Positions 25,056-35,936 are shown, counted from the first letter of the stretch. The stretch: 64,000 bases of DNA from Ancylobacter radicis (GCF_018449475.1 NZ_JAHCQH010000020.1:186001-250000); one strand, 5' to 3'. The notes: generated by a model not told the origin, from the letters alone. Program-made: numbers and translations.

Positions 25056-26066
25056 TCACCCGATGCGGCGGGTGAGCTTGGCGATCAGGCCCGGCACGGT
25101 CTCGCCATCGGCCCGCGCGGCGAAGGTGAGCGCCATGCGGTGCTTGAGGACCGGTTCGGCCAGCGCCACGACATCGTCGATGGAGGGGGCGTAGCGTCCA
25201 TCCAGCAGCGCGCGGGCGCGCACCGCCAGCATCAGCGACTGCGAAGCGCGCGGGCCAGGGCCCCAGGCGATGAACTTGCCGAGATCGCCGGCATCGGGAC
25301 CGGGACGGGCGGAACGCACCAGCGTGAGGATCGCCTCCACCACGGATTCGCCGACCGGAAGGCGGCGCACGAGGCGCTGGGCGGCGGCGAGGTCTTCCGC
25401 GTTCATCACCGCCTTCGGCCGGGTTTCCTCGGCGCTGGTGGTGTCGAACAGGATCTTCCGCTCGGCGTCGCGGTCGGGATAGTCGACATCCACCTGCATC
25501 AGGAAGCGGTCGAGCTGGGCTTCGGGTAGCGGGTAGGTGCCTTCCTGCTCCAGCGGGTTCTGCGTCGCCAGCACATGGAACGGCTTGGGCAGATCATGGC
25601 GCACGCCGGCGACCGTCACATGGCCTTCCTGCATGGATTGCAGCAGCGCCGACTGGGTGCGCGGCGAGGCGCGGTTGATCTCGTCCGCCATCAGGAGCTG
25701 GGCGAAGACCGGGCCGGGAATGAAGCGGAAGGAGCGGCGCCCGCCCGCGCTTTCCTCCAGCACCTCGGCGCCGAGAATATCGGAAGGCATCAGGTCCGGG
25801 GTGAACTGCACGCGCCGCGCATCGAGGCCGAGCACGACGCCGAGCGTTTCCACCAGCTTGGTCTTGGCGAGGCCGGGCACGCCGACCAGCAGGCCATGGC
25901 CGCCGGAGAGAATGGTGATGAGCGTGCGCTCGACCACTGCCTCCTGGCCGAAGATGACCGCGCCGATGCCGGCCCGGGCGGCGCGCACATTCGCCGCCGT
26001 ACTCTCGGCCGAGCGGATGATCATCTCGTCGAGGGATTCGAAATTCTCGCCGATGGCGGATGTCAT
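25056..26066 (-). CDS. MoxR-family AAA+ ATPase
   Basis: A protein of 336 residues from the ATG at 26066, chosen for its AAGGAG ribosome site; the frame extends to 26150. Walker A is GVPGLAKTK (62-70), Walker B lies in LLMADEINRASPRTQSALL, and the MoxR motifs QNPLEQEGTYPLPEAQLDRF (sensor 1 region) and TLVRSARPG follow. MoxR ATPases act as chaperones that mature VWA-domain partners; the DUF58, DUF4159 and 690-residue proteins downstream are the likely partners. It is first in the operon and divergent from the DUF1285 gene. Confidence 0.93.
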   Translation of the reverse strand: MTSAIGENFESLDEMIIRSAESTAANVRAARAGIGAVIFGQEAVVERTLITILSGGHGLLVGVPGLAKTKLVETLGVVLGLDARRVQFTPDLMPSDILGAEVLEESAGGRRSFRFIPGPVFAQLLMADEINRASPRTQSALLQSMQEGHVTVAGVRHDLPKPFHVLATQNPLEQEGTYPLPEAQLDRFLMQVDVDYPDRDAERKILFDTTSAEETRPKAVMNAEDLAAAQRLVRRLPVGESVVEAILTLVRSARPGPDAGDLGKFIAWGPGPRASQSLMLAVRARALLDGRYAPSIDDVVALAEPVLKHRMALTFAARADGETVPGLIAKLTRRIG

Positions 26067-26326
26067 GCCGTGCTCCTTCAAATCCCGGAGCCAGAGCGTG
26101 CGCCCCGGCCCCTTCTCGACCCTACTGCCCGCCGCCGGCTCATGGTGCACTGCAACAAGACCCGATGCAATGTACCCGGCCGGAGGCCGCGCGGGCCGGG
26201 CGCGGGGAACGCGGCCAGCCGTTGCGGACTTTCGCTCAGGTCAGCTTACGCTATCTTGCGACCGCGTCGACTATCGGGCGGGGGATCACGAAGCCGCGAT
26301 TACCCCTGTGTGACAGAGATTTTTAA

Positions 26327-26971
26327 GTGAATTCAGAAGCTTCCGGGCGACTTGACGAATTGGTGCGCGCGGTGGGGACAAGCCCCGGCCGCCCGCTGCC
26401 GCCGGTTGAGCGCTGGAATCCGCCCGATTGTGGCGACATCGACATCGTGATCGACCGCGAGGGCGTGTGGCACCATGAGGGCCGGCCGATCCGCCGCGAG
26501 GCGCTGGTGAAGCTGTTCGCCTCGGTGCTCACCCGCGAGGGCGAGCGCCATGTGCTGGTGACGCCGGCGGAAAAGCTGGGCATCCGGGTGGAGGACGCGG
26601 CGTTCCTCGCCGTCGACATGGCGGTGGAGGAGGCGGCGGTCGAGGAGGCGAGTGCCGGGCCGGTGCTCGTGTTCCGCACCAATCTCGACGATCTCGTGCG
26701 CTGCGATGCCGACCATCCGCTGCGTTTCGACGCACAGCTGGGTGGGACGGGGGGCGCGGGCGACATTCGTCCCTATATCCATGTGCGGCGGGGCCTGTGG
26801 GCCCGGCTCACCCGCGCGGTCTTCCTCGACCTCGCCGAACGGGTGGAGGAGCGCGAGGTCGAGGATGGGGATGGCGCGCGCCGCGCCGTCTATGGTGTCG
26901 CGTCCAGCGGCGAGTTCTTCGTGCTCGCCCCGGTCGAGGACGCTACAGCCGACGGTGACGTGACGCGATGA
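26327..26971 (+). CDS. DUF1285 domain-containing protein
   Basis: A 214-residue cytoplasmic protein. The block PPVERWNPPDCGDIDIVID, followed by WHHEGRPIRREALVKLFASVLTREG (key pieces WHHEGRPI and LVKLFASVL), is the DUF1285 signature. It begins with a GTG, followed by AATTCAGAA, and its stop overlaps the next gene. The four genes 26327-29152 overlap one another (ATGA-type junctions), so they form one operon: DUF1285, Nudix, DUF6111, cca. Function unknown; the neighbours suggest housekeeping nucleotide and tRNA metabolism. Confidence 0.9.
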   Translation: MNSEASGRLDELVRAVGTSPGRPLPPVERWNPPDCGDIDIVIDREGVWHHEGRPIRREALVKLFASVLTREGERHVLVTPAEKLGIRVEDAAFLAVDMAVEEAAVEEASAGPVLVFRTNLDDLVRCDADHPLRFDAQLGGTGGAGDIRPYIHVRRGLWARLTRAVFLDLAERVEEREVEDGDGARRAVYGVASSGEFFVLAPVEDATADGDVTR

Positions 26972-27681
26972 ACGCCCTGACCGACAGCATGACCGACGCG
27001 GCGATCGACGCGATGGCCAATGCCTTGCCCCCCGCGCTGCGCGAACTGCCGCCCGCCCTGCCGCTCGGGCTGGAGCCTTTCCGCGCCCGCGCCCGGCTGC
27101 GTCTGGCGGAGACCCCTGACCTCGCTGGCGATCCCGTCCGCGGCGACCATGAACTGACGCCGCAATATCGCGGCCTCGTCGAGACGCTGCCGCTGCGCGG
27201 GGCGGCGGTGCTGATCCCGATTGTCGCGCGGGAGCAGCCGACCGTGCTGCTCACCCTGCGCTCGGCGAACCTGCCGAACCATCCCGGACAGATCGCCTTT
27301 CCCGGCGGCAAGATCGACCCGCAGGACGATGGCCCGCTCAGCGCCGCACTGCGCGAGGCGGAGGAAGAGGTCGGGCTGGCGCGGGCCTTCGTCGAACCGC
27401 TGGGCTATCTCGATCCTTATCTCACCCGCACCGGCTTCCGCATCGTGCCGGTGGTCGGCATCGTCCGCCCGGATTTCGGGCTGACGCTCAATCCCGGCGA
27501 GGTGGACGAGGCATTCGAGGTGCCGCTCCATTTCCTGATGAACGCCGACAACCACATTCAGGAGACGCGCGAATCGCAGGGGCTGATGCGCACCTTCCAC
27601 GCCATGATCTATGAGCGGCGGCGCATCTGGGGTGTCACCGCCGGCATCCTGCGCAGCCTCTATGAGCGGGTGTATCTCTGA
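26968..27681 (+). CDS. CoA pyrophosphatase, Nudix hydrolase (NudL/YeaB-like)
   Basis: The product has 237 residues. The region NHPGQIAFPGGKIDP followed by ALREAEEEVGL (residues 127-137) is the Nudix box of the CoA pyrophosphatase subgroup, with the preceding NHPGQ(I/V) typical of NudL/YeaB. These enzymes hydrolyse CoA and its thioesters to 4'-phosphopantetheine and 3',5'-ADP using Mg2+. The gene overlaps both neighbours and is part of the DUF1285-cca operon. Confidence 0.9.
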   Translation: MNALTDSMTDAAIDAMANALPPALRELPPALPLGLEPFRARARLRLAETPDLAGDPVRGDHELTPQYRGLVETLPLRGAAVLIPIVAREQPTVLLTLRSANLPNHPGQIAFPGGKIDPQDDGPLSAALREAEEEVGLARAFVEPLGYLDPYLTRTGFRIVPVVGIVRPDFGLTLNPGEVDEAFEVPLHFLMNADNHIQETRESQGLMRTFHAMIYERRRIWGVTAGILRSLYERVYL

Positions 27682-27941
27682 TGGCGCGCATTCTCGGTCA
27701 GGTCCTGCTGTTCCTGCTGCCCTTCCTCGCCTTCGCGCTCTATCTGCGCTACGGCCGGCGGGTGGACAGCATCTTCGCCGGCTGGTCGGTGCGGTCGCTG
27801 CTGGTGTGCTCAGGCCTCGGCATCGTGCTGCTGGCGGGCAGCCTCTACATCCTGGAGAGTGCCCAGCGCGGCCCGACCACCGGGCGTTATGTGCCGCCCA
27901 CCTGGCAGGACGGCGTGCTGATCCCCGGCCATATCGAATGA
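27681..27941 (+). CDS. Small membrane protein, DUF6111 family
   Basis: An 86-residue protein with two membrane segments (ILGQVLLFLLPFLAFALYL and SLLVCSGLGIVLLAGSLYIL) and a short polar tail (RYVPPTWQDGVLIPGHIE). The tail with PPTWQDG is the recognisable DUF6111 feature. It sits between the Nudix gene and cca, its start sharing one base with the Nudix stop and its stop overlapping the cca start. Family assignment is from memory of this gene order in related genomes; function unknown. Confidence 0.82.
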   Translation: MARILGQVLLFLLPFLAFALYLRYGRRVDSIFAGWSVRSLLVCSGLGIVLLAGSLYILESAQRGPTTGRYVPPTWQDGVLIPGHIE

Positions 27942-29152
27942 ACCCGCTCACCCAACACCGGCCGGGCCTTGCCCGCGTGCTGGACGCGCTGAATGGGGAG
28001 GGCGAGGAGGCCCGCATCGTTGGCGGCGCGGTGCGCGACTGGCTGATCGGGCGCGGCGCGCGCTCGGATGTCGATATCGCCACCACGGCGCTGCCCGAGG
28101 AGGTGATACGCCGCGCGCGGGCCGCCGGGCTGAAGCCGGTGCCGACCGGTATCGAGCACGGCACCATCACCATCGTCGCCGAGGGCGAGCCCTATGAGGT
28201 GACGACGCTGCGCGAGGATGTGGAGACCGACGGGCGCCGCGCCCGCGTCGTCTTCGGCCGCGACTGGGCGCATGACGCCGCGCGGCGCGACTTCACCATG
28301 AACGCGCTCTACCTCACGCGCGAGGGCGCGCTCATCGACCTCGTGGGCGGCGAGGCGGATGCCCGTGCGGGCCGCGTGCGCTTCATCGGCGATGCCGACC
28401 GGCGCATCCGCGAGGATTATCTGCGCATCCTCCGCCTGTTCCGCTTTCACGCCGCCTTTGGCCACGGCCCGGTCGATCCCGAGGCGCTGGCGGCGGCGAT
28501 GCGCAACCGCGCCGGGCTCGGCCAGCTCTCGCGCGAGCGGGTGCGGACGGAACTGCTCAAGCTGCTGGTCGCCCCCGGCGCGGCGTCGACGCTCATGGAG
28601 ATGGACGGCGCCGGGCTTCTGGCCCCGGTTCTTGGCCGTGCCGGGGATGTCGCGGTGTTCACCCGGCTCTGCGCCATCGAGGCGGCGCTGGGGCTTGCCG
28701 CGGATGCGATTCGCCGGCTCGGCGCGCTGGCGGTGCGCGAGGAAGCGGATGCGCGCGCGCTGCGCGACGGGCTGCGCCTCTCCAATAGCGAGGCCGCGCG
28801 GCTTGAAGCGCTCGCCGGCCCCGCCCCGGCGCCGGCCATGTGCGCGAAGGGGCAGAAGGCGTTCATCTACCGCATGGGCCGGGCCACCTATACCGACCGC
28901 GCGCTGATCGGCTTCGCCCGCTCCGGGGCGGGGATGGACGATGAGGGCTGGCGGGACCTGATCGCGCTGGCGGCGGGCTGGGACATCCCGGTGTTTCCGC
29001 TCAAGGCCGCCGATTTTCTCACGCGCGGCCTCACCCCCGGCCCGGCACTGGGGGCGGCGCTGAAACGGGCGGAAGAGGCGTGGATCGAGGCGGGGTTCCC
29101 GATGGACGCGGCGGTTCTGGAGGGGATCGCGCGGGAGGCGATCACCGCCTGA
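27938..29152 (+). CDS. cca: CCA tRNA nucleotidyltransferase / poly(A) polymerase family
   Basis: A protein of 404 residues from the ATG at 27938 that overlaps the DUF6111 stop. Class II nucleotidyltransferase motifs are visible: RIVGGAVRDWLIG, catalytic SDVDIATTA, the GIEHGTITI strand, and RRDFTMNALY, then IREDYLRILRLFRFHA. This enzyme adds or repairs the 3' CCA of tRNAs. The frame extends upstream to 27611, but that part is a shadow of the Nudix and DUF6111 genes. A palindromic half-site begins four bases after its stop. Confidence 0.94.
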   Translation: MNPLTQHRPGLARVLDALNGEGEEARIVGGAVRDWLIGRGARSDVDIATTALPEEVIRRARAAGLKPVPTGIEHGTITIVAEGEPYEVTTLREDVETDGRRARVVFGRDWAHDAARRDFTMNALYLTREGALIDLVGGEADARAGRVRFIGDADRRIREDYLRILRLFRFHAAFGHGPVDPEALAAAMRNRAGLGQLSRERVRTELLKLLVAPGAASTLMEMDGAGLLAPVLGRAGDVAVFTRLCAIEAALGLAADAIRRLGALAVREEADARALRDGLRLSNSEAARLEALAGPAPAPAMCAKGQKAFIYRMGRATYTDRALIGFARSGAGMDDEGWRDLIALAAGWDIPVFPLKAADFLTRGLTPGPALGAALKRAEEAWIEAGFPMDAAVLEGIAREAITA

Positions 29153-29155
29153 CGA

Positions 29156-29185
29156 TGGATCCCCGGGTCAAGCCCGGGGATGAGG
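29156..29185. repeat. Isolated family A half-site
   Basis: A 30-mer beginning TGGATCCCCGGG and ending GGGGATGAGG, identical to the half-site at 29584-29613 and the exact reverse complement of the one at 29231-29260. It starts right after the cca stop. The 45 bases between it and 29231 show no gene. Confidence 0.9.
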
Positions 29186-29230
29186 GCAGGATGGGTAGGT
29201 TGAGTTGGCGGAAATCCGTTTCACTGAACC

Positions 29231-29613
29231 CCTCATCCCCGGGCTTGACCCGGGGATCCACTCACGACCCCAATCCTCCGGCGAGTTCGCCGTAAAGATC
29301 GCGCCACTCCGGATTGTCCTTCTCGATCAGTGCGATCTTCCATTGGCGTGGCCAGTGCTTGAGGTTCTTCTCGCGCTGAATGGCACCGACGGCCGTGTCA
29401 TGCGGCTCCGCGAAGACCAGTCGCTTGACGCCATATTGTGCCGTGAAGCCGCCATGCAGACCGGTGCGGTGTTCATGCATCCGCTTCGGCAGGTCGCGCG
29501 TCACACCAATGTAGAGCGTGCCGTTGCGCTGGCTGGCGAGGATGTAGACCCAGTGTGCCCCCATTGGGGTATGGCGCGCCAACTGGATCCCCGGGTCAAG
29601 CCCGGGGATGAGG
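29231..29613. mobile_element. GIY-YIG gene bracketed by perfect 30-bp inverted repeats (candidate autonomous repeat unit)
   Basis: The left repeat is 29231-29260 (CCTCATCCCC... to ...GGGGATCCA) and the right 29584-29613; I checked base by base that each is the exact reverse complement of the other. The orientation (CTCATC outside, GATCCA inside) equals that of the two half-sites of every short family A repeat in this window. The nuclease stop codon lies one base from the left repeat and its ATG about 20 bases from the right one, so the unit is little more than repeat-gene-repeat. Mobility is inferred. No target-site duplication was identified. Confidence 0.6.
29262..29564 (-). CDS. Single-domain GIY-YIG nuclease family protein
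   Basis: A 100-residue protein that is all GIY-YIG domain: YIL (7-9), YIG (18-20), RDLPKRMHEH with Arg28, and the C-terminal EKNLKHWPRQWKIALIEKDNP (pieces EKNLKHW and KIALIE). This is the small YhbQ/UPF0213-like type common in alphaproteobacteria. A TTG at 29582 would add six residues; the ATG at 29564 is chosen. The gene lies within inverted half-sites of the family A palindromic repeat. GIY-YIG domains cut DNA, so a role in repeat movement or processing is a reasonable inference. Glu55 or a nearby Glu would be the metal ligand, but I could not place it with certainty. Confidence 0.88.
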   Translation of the reverse strand: MGAHWVYILASQRNGTLYIGVTRDLPKRMHEHRTGLHGGFTAQYGVKRLVFAEPHDTAVGAIQREKNLKHWPRQWKIALIEKDNPEWRDLYGELAGGLGS

Positions 29614-29635
29614 AGGCAGGCGGTGACTCAGGCCC

Positions 29636-30517
29636 TCACGGCCACTTCACCACCGGGGGCATGGAGGAGAGGATGGAATCGATGTTTCCGCCGGTCTTCA
29701 GCCCGAACAGCGTGCCGCGGTCGTACAGCAGGTTGAACTCGACATAGCGCCCGCGGCGGATGAGCTGTTCCTCGCGCGCGGCCTCGTTCCAGGGCTTGGC
29801 GAAATTCGCCCGCACCAGCGCCGGGTAGACGTCGAGGAAGGCGAGGCCGACGGCGCGGGTGAAGTGGAAATCCGCCTCCCAGTCGCCCGAATCCAGCCAG
29901 TCATAGAAGATGCCGCCAATGCCGCGCGGCTCCTTGCGGTGCGGCAGGTAAAAATACTCGTCGCACCAGGCCTTGTAGCGGTCATAGTCGATATGCGGGC
30001 GGCCCTCGCAGGCGCCGCGCAGCGCCGCGTGGAAGGCGATCGTGTCGGGGTCGTCCTGCGTGCGGCGTGCGTCCAGCACCGGGGTGAGGTCCGCCCCGCC
30101 GCCGAACCACGCCTTGGAGGTGACGACGAAGCGCGTGTTCATGTGCACCGCCGGCACATGCGGGTTGTGCATATGGGCGATCAGCGAGATGCCGGTGGCG
30201 TGGAAGGCCGGGTTCTCCTCGGCGCCGGGAATTTGCTTGCGGAACTCGGGCGCGAATTCGCCGAAAACGCTGGAGCAGTGCACGCCGACCTTTTCGAACA
30301 GCCGGCCATGCATCATCGACATGACGCCCCCGCCGCCGGGTGCGCCGCTATGGTCGGTGCGGTTCCACGGCGTGCGCACGAACCGGCCGGGCGCGCCGGG
30401 GTAGAGATCGGCCGGGGCCTCGTCCTCCAGCTTTTCGAAGGCGGCGCAGATGCGGTCGCGCAGTTCCTCGAACCAGTCGCGGGCGGCCTGCTTGCGGGCG
30501 TCGATCTCGGCGGTCAT
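29636..30517 (-). CDS. hemF: Oxygen-dependent coproporphyrinogen III oxidase
   Basis: A protein of 293 residues. HemF decarboxylates coproporphyrinogen III to protoporphyrinogen IX with O2 in heme synthesis. Conserved blocks are clear: [39 protein letters not shown] (catalytic-site histidines), [11 protein letters not shown], and [20 protein letters not shown], given partly. The stop is 22 bases from the right GIY-YIG repeat. The haem product links it functionally, though not by operon, to the bc1 genes 4 kb away. Confidence 0.95.
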   Translation of the reverse strand: MTAEIDARKQAARDWFEELRDRICAAFEKLEDEAPADLYPGAPGRFVRTPWNRTDHSGAPGGGGVMSMMHGRLFEKVGVHCSSVFGEFAPEFRKQIPGAEENPAFHATGISLIAHMHNPHVPAVHMNTRFVVTSKAWFGGGADLTPVLDARRTQDDPDTIAFHAALRGACEGRPHIDYDRYKAWCDEYFYLPHRKEPRGIGGIFYDWLDSGDWEADFHFTRAVGLAFLDVYPALVRANFAKPWNEAAREEQLIRRGRYVEFNLLYDRGTLFGLKTGGNIDSILSSMPPVVKWP

Positions 30518-30620
30518 GGCACATCCTCAAGGGCGCGCGCCATCGGAAGGCAGGCGCCGTCGCTTGCGCCCCGCTTCTAGCCGCTCGCGCCCCATCCCGG
30601 AAGGGCGTTGGGCGGCGGCG

Positions 30621-31316
30621 TTACAGCACCGTTCCCGAGAGGGTGCCGATGGCATAGGTCAGCGCCATGGCCAGCGCGCCCCAGAAGGTGACGCGGACGG
30701 CGCCCTTCATCGCGTCCGATCCGCCGGCCTTGGCGCCGGCGACGCCGAGCAGCGCGAGAAAGGCCAGCGCCGCCGCCGAGACGGCAACCGGCAGCGCGGA
30801 GGTCGGCGCCAGCAGCACGGTGGCGAGCGGCAGTGCGGCACCCACCGCGAAGCTGGCGGCGGACGACAGGGCGGCCTGCACCGGGCGGGCGGCGGTGATC
30901 TCGTTCATGCCCAGCTCGTCGCGGGCATGGGCCTCCAGCGCATCGGCGGCCATGAGCTGGCGGGCGACCTGCGCCGCCAGCGCCGGATCGAGGCCGCGCT
31001 TGACGTAGATCTCCGCCAGTTCCTCCGTCTCGCCCACCGGGTCGGCGGCAAGTTCCGACCGCTCGCGGGTGAGTTCCGCCTCTTCCGTGTCGGATTGCGA
31101 GGAGACCGAGACATATTCGCCCGCCGCCATCGACATGGCGCCGGCGACCATCCCGGCAATGCCGGCGATCAGCACGGCGCTGCGGTCGGCATCGGCGGCG
31201 GCGACGCCGACAATGAGGCTGGCGGTGGACAGGATGCCGTCATTGGCCCCCAGCACCGCGGCCCGCAGCCAGCCAGCGCGGCTGAGCAGATGATGTTCGG
31301 GATGGCGCATGGGCAT
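30621..31316 (-). CDS. VIT1/CCC1-family membrane transporter
   Basis: The product has 231 residues with the VIT-family pattern: N-terminal LRAAVLGANDGILSTASLIVG and AGAMSMAAGEYVSVSSQSDTE (pieces shown), then a soluble helical hairpin rich in acidic residues, and two or three C-terminal membrane segments. Eukaryotic and some bacterial members move Fe2+ or Mn2+; the substrate here is unknown. Two start ATGs (31316, 31310) are equally possible. It is divergent from the ABC exporter gene. Confidence 0.88.
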   Translation of the reverse strand: MPMRHPEHHLLSRAGWLRAAVLGANDGILSTASLIVGVAAADADRSAVLIAGIAGMVAGAMSMAAGEYVSVSSQSDTEEAELTRERSELAADPVGETEELAEIYVKRGLDPALAAQVARQLMAADALEAHARDELGMNEITAARPVQAALSSAASFAVGAALPLATVLLAPTSALPVAVSAAALAFLALLGVAGAKAGGSDAMKGAVRVTFWGALAMALTYAIGTLSGTVL

Positions 31317-31342
31317 GGGCGGGGTCCGTCTGACAGTCGAGG

Positions 31343-31358
31343 GAGTATCACTGTACTC
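31343..31358. promoter_or_regulatory. Inverted repeat in the divergent VIT / ABC exporter region
   Basis: GAGTA-TCACTG-TACTC, a perfect 5-bp inverted repeat in AT-richer DNA 27 bases before the VIT start. A regulator-binding site is possible, for example for metal control of the transporter, but the repeat is short and no known consensus was matched. Confidence 0.3.
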
Positions 31359-31450
31359 ACTCTCATGTAGAGCATGTGAACATCATCCGGTCGCCGCCGG
31401 CGCGCGTAACCGACACACTGGTGCCGCATCGTCGGCGCAGAAGGGCGGCC

Positions 31451-33319
<1,869 letters not shown>

Positions 33320-33323
33320 GCCG

Positions 33324-33788
33324 CTAGAGCTTATCCCCGCCCGTCTGCCGCAAGGACTCGCCGAGAATCATCGCGCCGGCCAGCGCCACATTGATGGATC
33401 GCGCGCCCGCGACCAGCGGGATGACGATTCGCGCCTCCGCCCCCTCATGCACCGCCTCCGGCACGCCGGCGCTCTCGCGGCCGAGCAGGATGATGTCGGA
33501 ATCGGCGAAGGCGAATCCCGTATAGGGCAGGGCGCCGCGCGTGGTGGCGAGCACTAGCCGGCGGCCCTCGCTGCGTCGCCAGTCCTCGAAGGCGGCGAAA
33601 CTCGCATGGCGGCGGATCGCCGCGCGGTCGAGATAATCCATGCCGGCGCGGCGGAAGCCGGCATCCCCCACCGGAAAGCCGGCCGGCTCGATAATGTGCA
33701 GCGGCAGGCCCAGACAGGCGCAAAGCCGCGCCAGTGTTCCCGCATTCTGGGCGATATCGGGCTCGTATAGGGCCAGAATGAGCGACAT
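33324..33788 (-). CDS. trmL: tRNA (cytidine(34)-2'-O)-methyltransferase TrmL
   Basis: A compact SPOUT methyltransferase of 154 residues. The start LILALYEPDIAQNAGTLAR and the knot-forming DIILLGRESAGVPEAV and ARSINVALAGAMILGE are TrmL signatures. It methylates the ribose of the wobble base of tRNA-Leu. The frame continues upstream to 33998, but the extra part lies in the petA promoter region. The gene is convergent with the ABC exporter (4-base gap) and divergent from petABC. Confidence 0.92.
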   Translation of the reverse strand: MSLILALYEPDIAQNAGTLARLCACLGLPLHIIEPAGFPVGDAGFRRAGMDYLDRAAIRRHASFAAFEDWRRSEGRRLVLATTRGALPYTGFAFADSDIILLGRESAGVPEAVHEGAEARIVIPLVAGARSINVALAGAMILGESLRQTGGDKL

Positions 33789-34066
33789 GAGGGGCCTTTC
33801 GGGGCAGGGCGGCGGGACGGCGGCGGTGGGCGGACGGTGCCCCGTGCCTGACGTAGCGGCTCGAAAGGGCGGGGCAGGACGGACTGCCGCACTGTCGTCA
33901 TCTGGACAAGGGGCCGGCCGGATGCAATTAGAGGCACTCGAAGGTAGGGTCGACCATGGACCGTGCTTTCGCGCGCCTGCTTCCTGCGCGAGCGGCAAAT
34001 TTCGGTGCAGGGGCGACGCGTGCGGATCGCAATGCGGTCACAGGCATAAGGGGAAAGGGAACCATC

Positions 34067-34627
34067 GTGGCAACAACCGGGACGGCGGAAACCACGCGCC
34101 GCGACTTTCTCTACATAGCGACGGGCGCCATGGGCGCTGTCGGCGCCGCGGCGCTGGTGTGGCCTTTCGTGTCCCAGCTACAGCCCGACGCCTCGGTGCT
34201 GGCGCTGTCCTCCACGGAAGTGGACCTCTCGCAGATCCAGGAAGGCCAGATCGTCACGGTGAAGTGGCGCGGCAAGCCGGTCTTCGTGTGGAACCGCACC
34301 GCCAAGGATATCGAGGAAGGCAAGGCGACTCAGATCTCCGCGCTGCTCGACCCGCTGGCGCGCAACGCCAACCTGCCGGCCGATGCCCCGGCGACCGACG
34401 AGAACCGTGCCGCCAAGGACCAGGAGAAGTGGCTCGTGGTCATCGGCATCTGCACCCATCTCGGCTGCGTCCCGATCGGCCATATGGGCGAATATGACGG
34501 CTTCTTCTGCCCGTGCCACGGCTCCGAATATGACAGCGCGGGCCGTGTCCGTCGCGGTCCGGCGCCCGAAAACCTGGCGGTTCCGCCTTACGCCTTCGTG
34601 TCCGACACGAAGATCTCCATCGGCTGA
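34067..34627 (+). CDS. petA: Ubiquinol-cytochrome c reductase iron-sulfur subunit (Rieske)
   Basis: A protein of 186 residues from a GTG at 34067, which has AAGGGA upstream; the frame is open to 33956, but that part lacks family features. The twin-arginine signal [15 protein letters not shown] anchors it in the membrane. The [2Fe-2S] ligands are Cys129 and His131 in CTHLGC and Cys148 and His151 in CPCHGS, with the disulfide partners Cys134 and Cys150. It oxidises quinol at the Qo site of the bc1 complex. First of petABC. Confidence 0.96.
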   Translation: MATTGTAETTRRDFLYIATGAMGAVGAAALVWPFVSQLQPDASVLALSSTEVDLSQIQEGQIVTVKWRGKPVFVWNRTAKDIEEGKATQISALLDPLARNANLPADAPATDENRAAKDQEKWLVVIGICTHLGCVPIGHMGEYDGFFCPCHGSEYDSAGRVRRGPAPENLAVPPYAFVSDTKISIG

Positions 34628-34650
34628 TCCGGCGTTCAGGGATACTCACA

Positions 34651-35925
34651 ATGAGCGGACACTCCACCTTCGAGCCGAAGAATCCGGCGCTCAAGTGGTT
34701 CGAGGCCCGGCTGCCCCTGGTCGGCCTGATGCACTCGTCTTTCGTGGCCTACCCGACGCCGCGCAATCTCAATTACTGGTGGACCTTCGGCGGCATCCTG
34801 TCGCTGATGCTGGCCTGCCAAATCCTCTCCGGCGTCGTGCTGGTGATGCACTACACCCCGCATGTGACGCTGGCCTTCGACTCGGTCGAGCACATCATGC
34901 GGGATGTCAGCTATGGTTGGCTGCTGCGCTACATCCACGCCAATGGCGCGTCGATGTTCTTCATCGCGGTGTACATCCACATGTTCCGCGGCCTCTATTA
35001 CGGGTCCTACAAGGCCCCGCGCGAGGTGCTGTGGATTCTCGGCTGCATCATCTACCTCTTGATGATGGCGACCGCCTTCATGGGCTATGTGCTGCCGTGG
35101 GGCCAGATGAGCTTCTGGGGCGCCACCGTCATCACCAACCTGTTCTCGGCCTTCCCGGTGGTCGGCCCGACCATCGTCGAGTGGCTGTGGGGCGGCTTCG
35201 CGGTCGATAACCCGACGCTCAACCGCTTCTTCTCGCTGCACTATCTGCTGCCCTTCATGATCGCGGGCGTCGTCATCCTGCATGTGTGGGCGCTGCACGT
35301 CACCGGCCAGAACAACCCGACCGGCGTCGAGCCGCAGACCCCGAAGGACACCGTGCCCTTCACTCCCTACGCGACCATCAAGGATGGCTTCGCGATGGTC
35401 TGCTTCCTGATCTTCTTCGCCTGGTTCCTGTTCTACATCCCGAACTATCTGGGCCATGCCGACAACTACATCCCGGCCAACCCGCTGGTGACGCCGGCGC
35501 ACATCGTGCCCGAATGGTACTACCTGCCGTTCTACGCCATGCTGCGCGCCGTGCCGGACAAGCTCGGCGGCGTGCTCACCATGTTCGGCGCGATCGCGGT
35601 GCTGTTCTTCGTGCCGTGGCTCGACACTTCCAAGGTGCGCTCGGGCGCCTATCGCCCGCTGTTCAAGCAGTTCTTCTGGATCTGGGTGGCGGTGTGCATC
35701 GGCCTCGGCTGGCTCGGCTCGAAGCCGGCGGAGGGCGGCTATGTGATCGCCGGCCGCATCCTGACGATCTGGTACTTCGCGCACTTCCTCATCATCCTTC
35801 CGCTGCTCGGCCTGTTCGAGAAGCCGAAGGCGGTGCCGGCCTCCATCACCGAGGCGGTGCTGGGCAAGTCCAGGGGCGGTGCGCCCGTCGCGGCAGGCGC
35901 CTCGGCGCCGCAGACCAAGGGTTGA
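34651..35925 (+). CDS. petB: Cytochrome b of the bc1 complex
   Basis: The protein has 424 residues and eight membrane segments. Haem ligands His96/His110 and His197/His211 have the expected 14-residue spacing, and the Qo-site PEWY motif is present ([12 protein letters not shown]). In Bradyrhizobium and Rhodopseudomonas the cytochrome b and c1 genes are fused as fbcH; here cytochrome b ends with its own stop after a Pro/Ala-rich tail ([18 protein letters not shown]), and c1 starts 11 bases later. That tail could be the remnant or forerunner of a linker. Confidence 0.97.
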   Translation: MSGHSTFEPKNPALKWFEARLPLVGLMHSSFVAYPTPRNLNYWWTFGGILSLMLACQILSGVVLVMHYTPHVTLAFDSVEHIMRDVSYGWLLRYIHANGASMFFIAVYIHMFRGLYYGSYKAPREVLWILGCIIYLLMMATAFMGYVLPWGQMSFWGATVITNLFSAFPVVGPTIVEWLWGGFAVDNPTLNRFFSLHYLLPFMIAGVVILHVWALHVTGQNNPTGVEPQTPKDTVPFTPYATIKDGFAMVCFLIFFAWFLFYIPNYLGHADNYIPANPLVTPAHIVPEWYYLPFYAMLRAVPDKLGGVLTMFGAIAVLFFVPWLDTSKVRSGAYRPLFKQFFWIWVAVCIGLGWLGSKPAEGGYVIAGRILTIWYFAHFLIILPLLGLFEKPKAVPASITEAVLGKSRGGAPVAAGASAPQTKG

Positions 35926-35936
35926 GCGGGAACATC

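Noticed and set aside
29153..29635. Rho-independent terminators for cca and hemF
   Set aside because: The hairpins here are family A half-sites with no T run; they may act as terminators but cannot be called from sequence.
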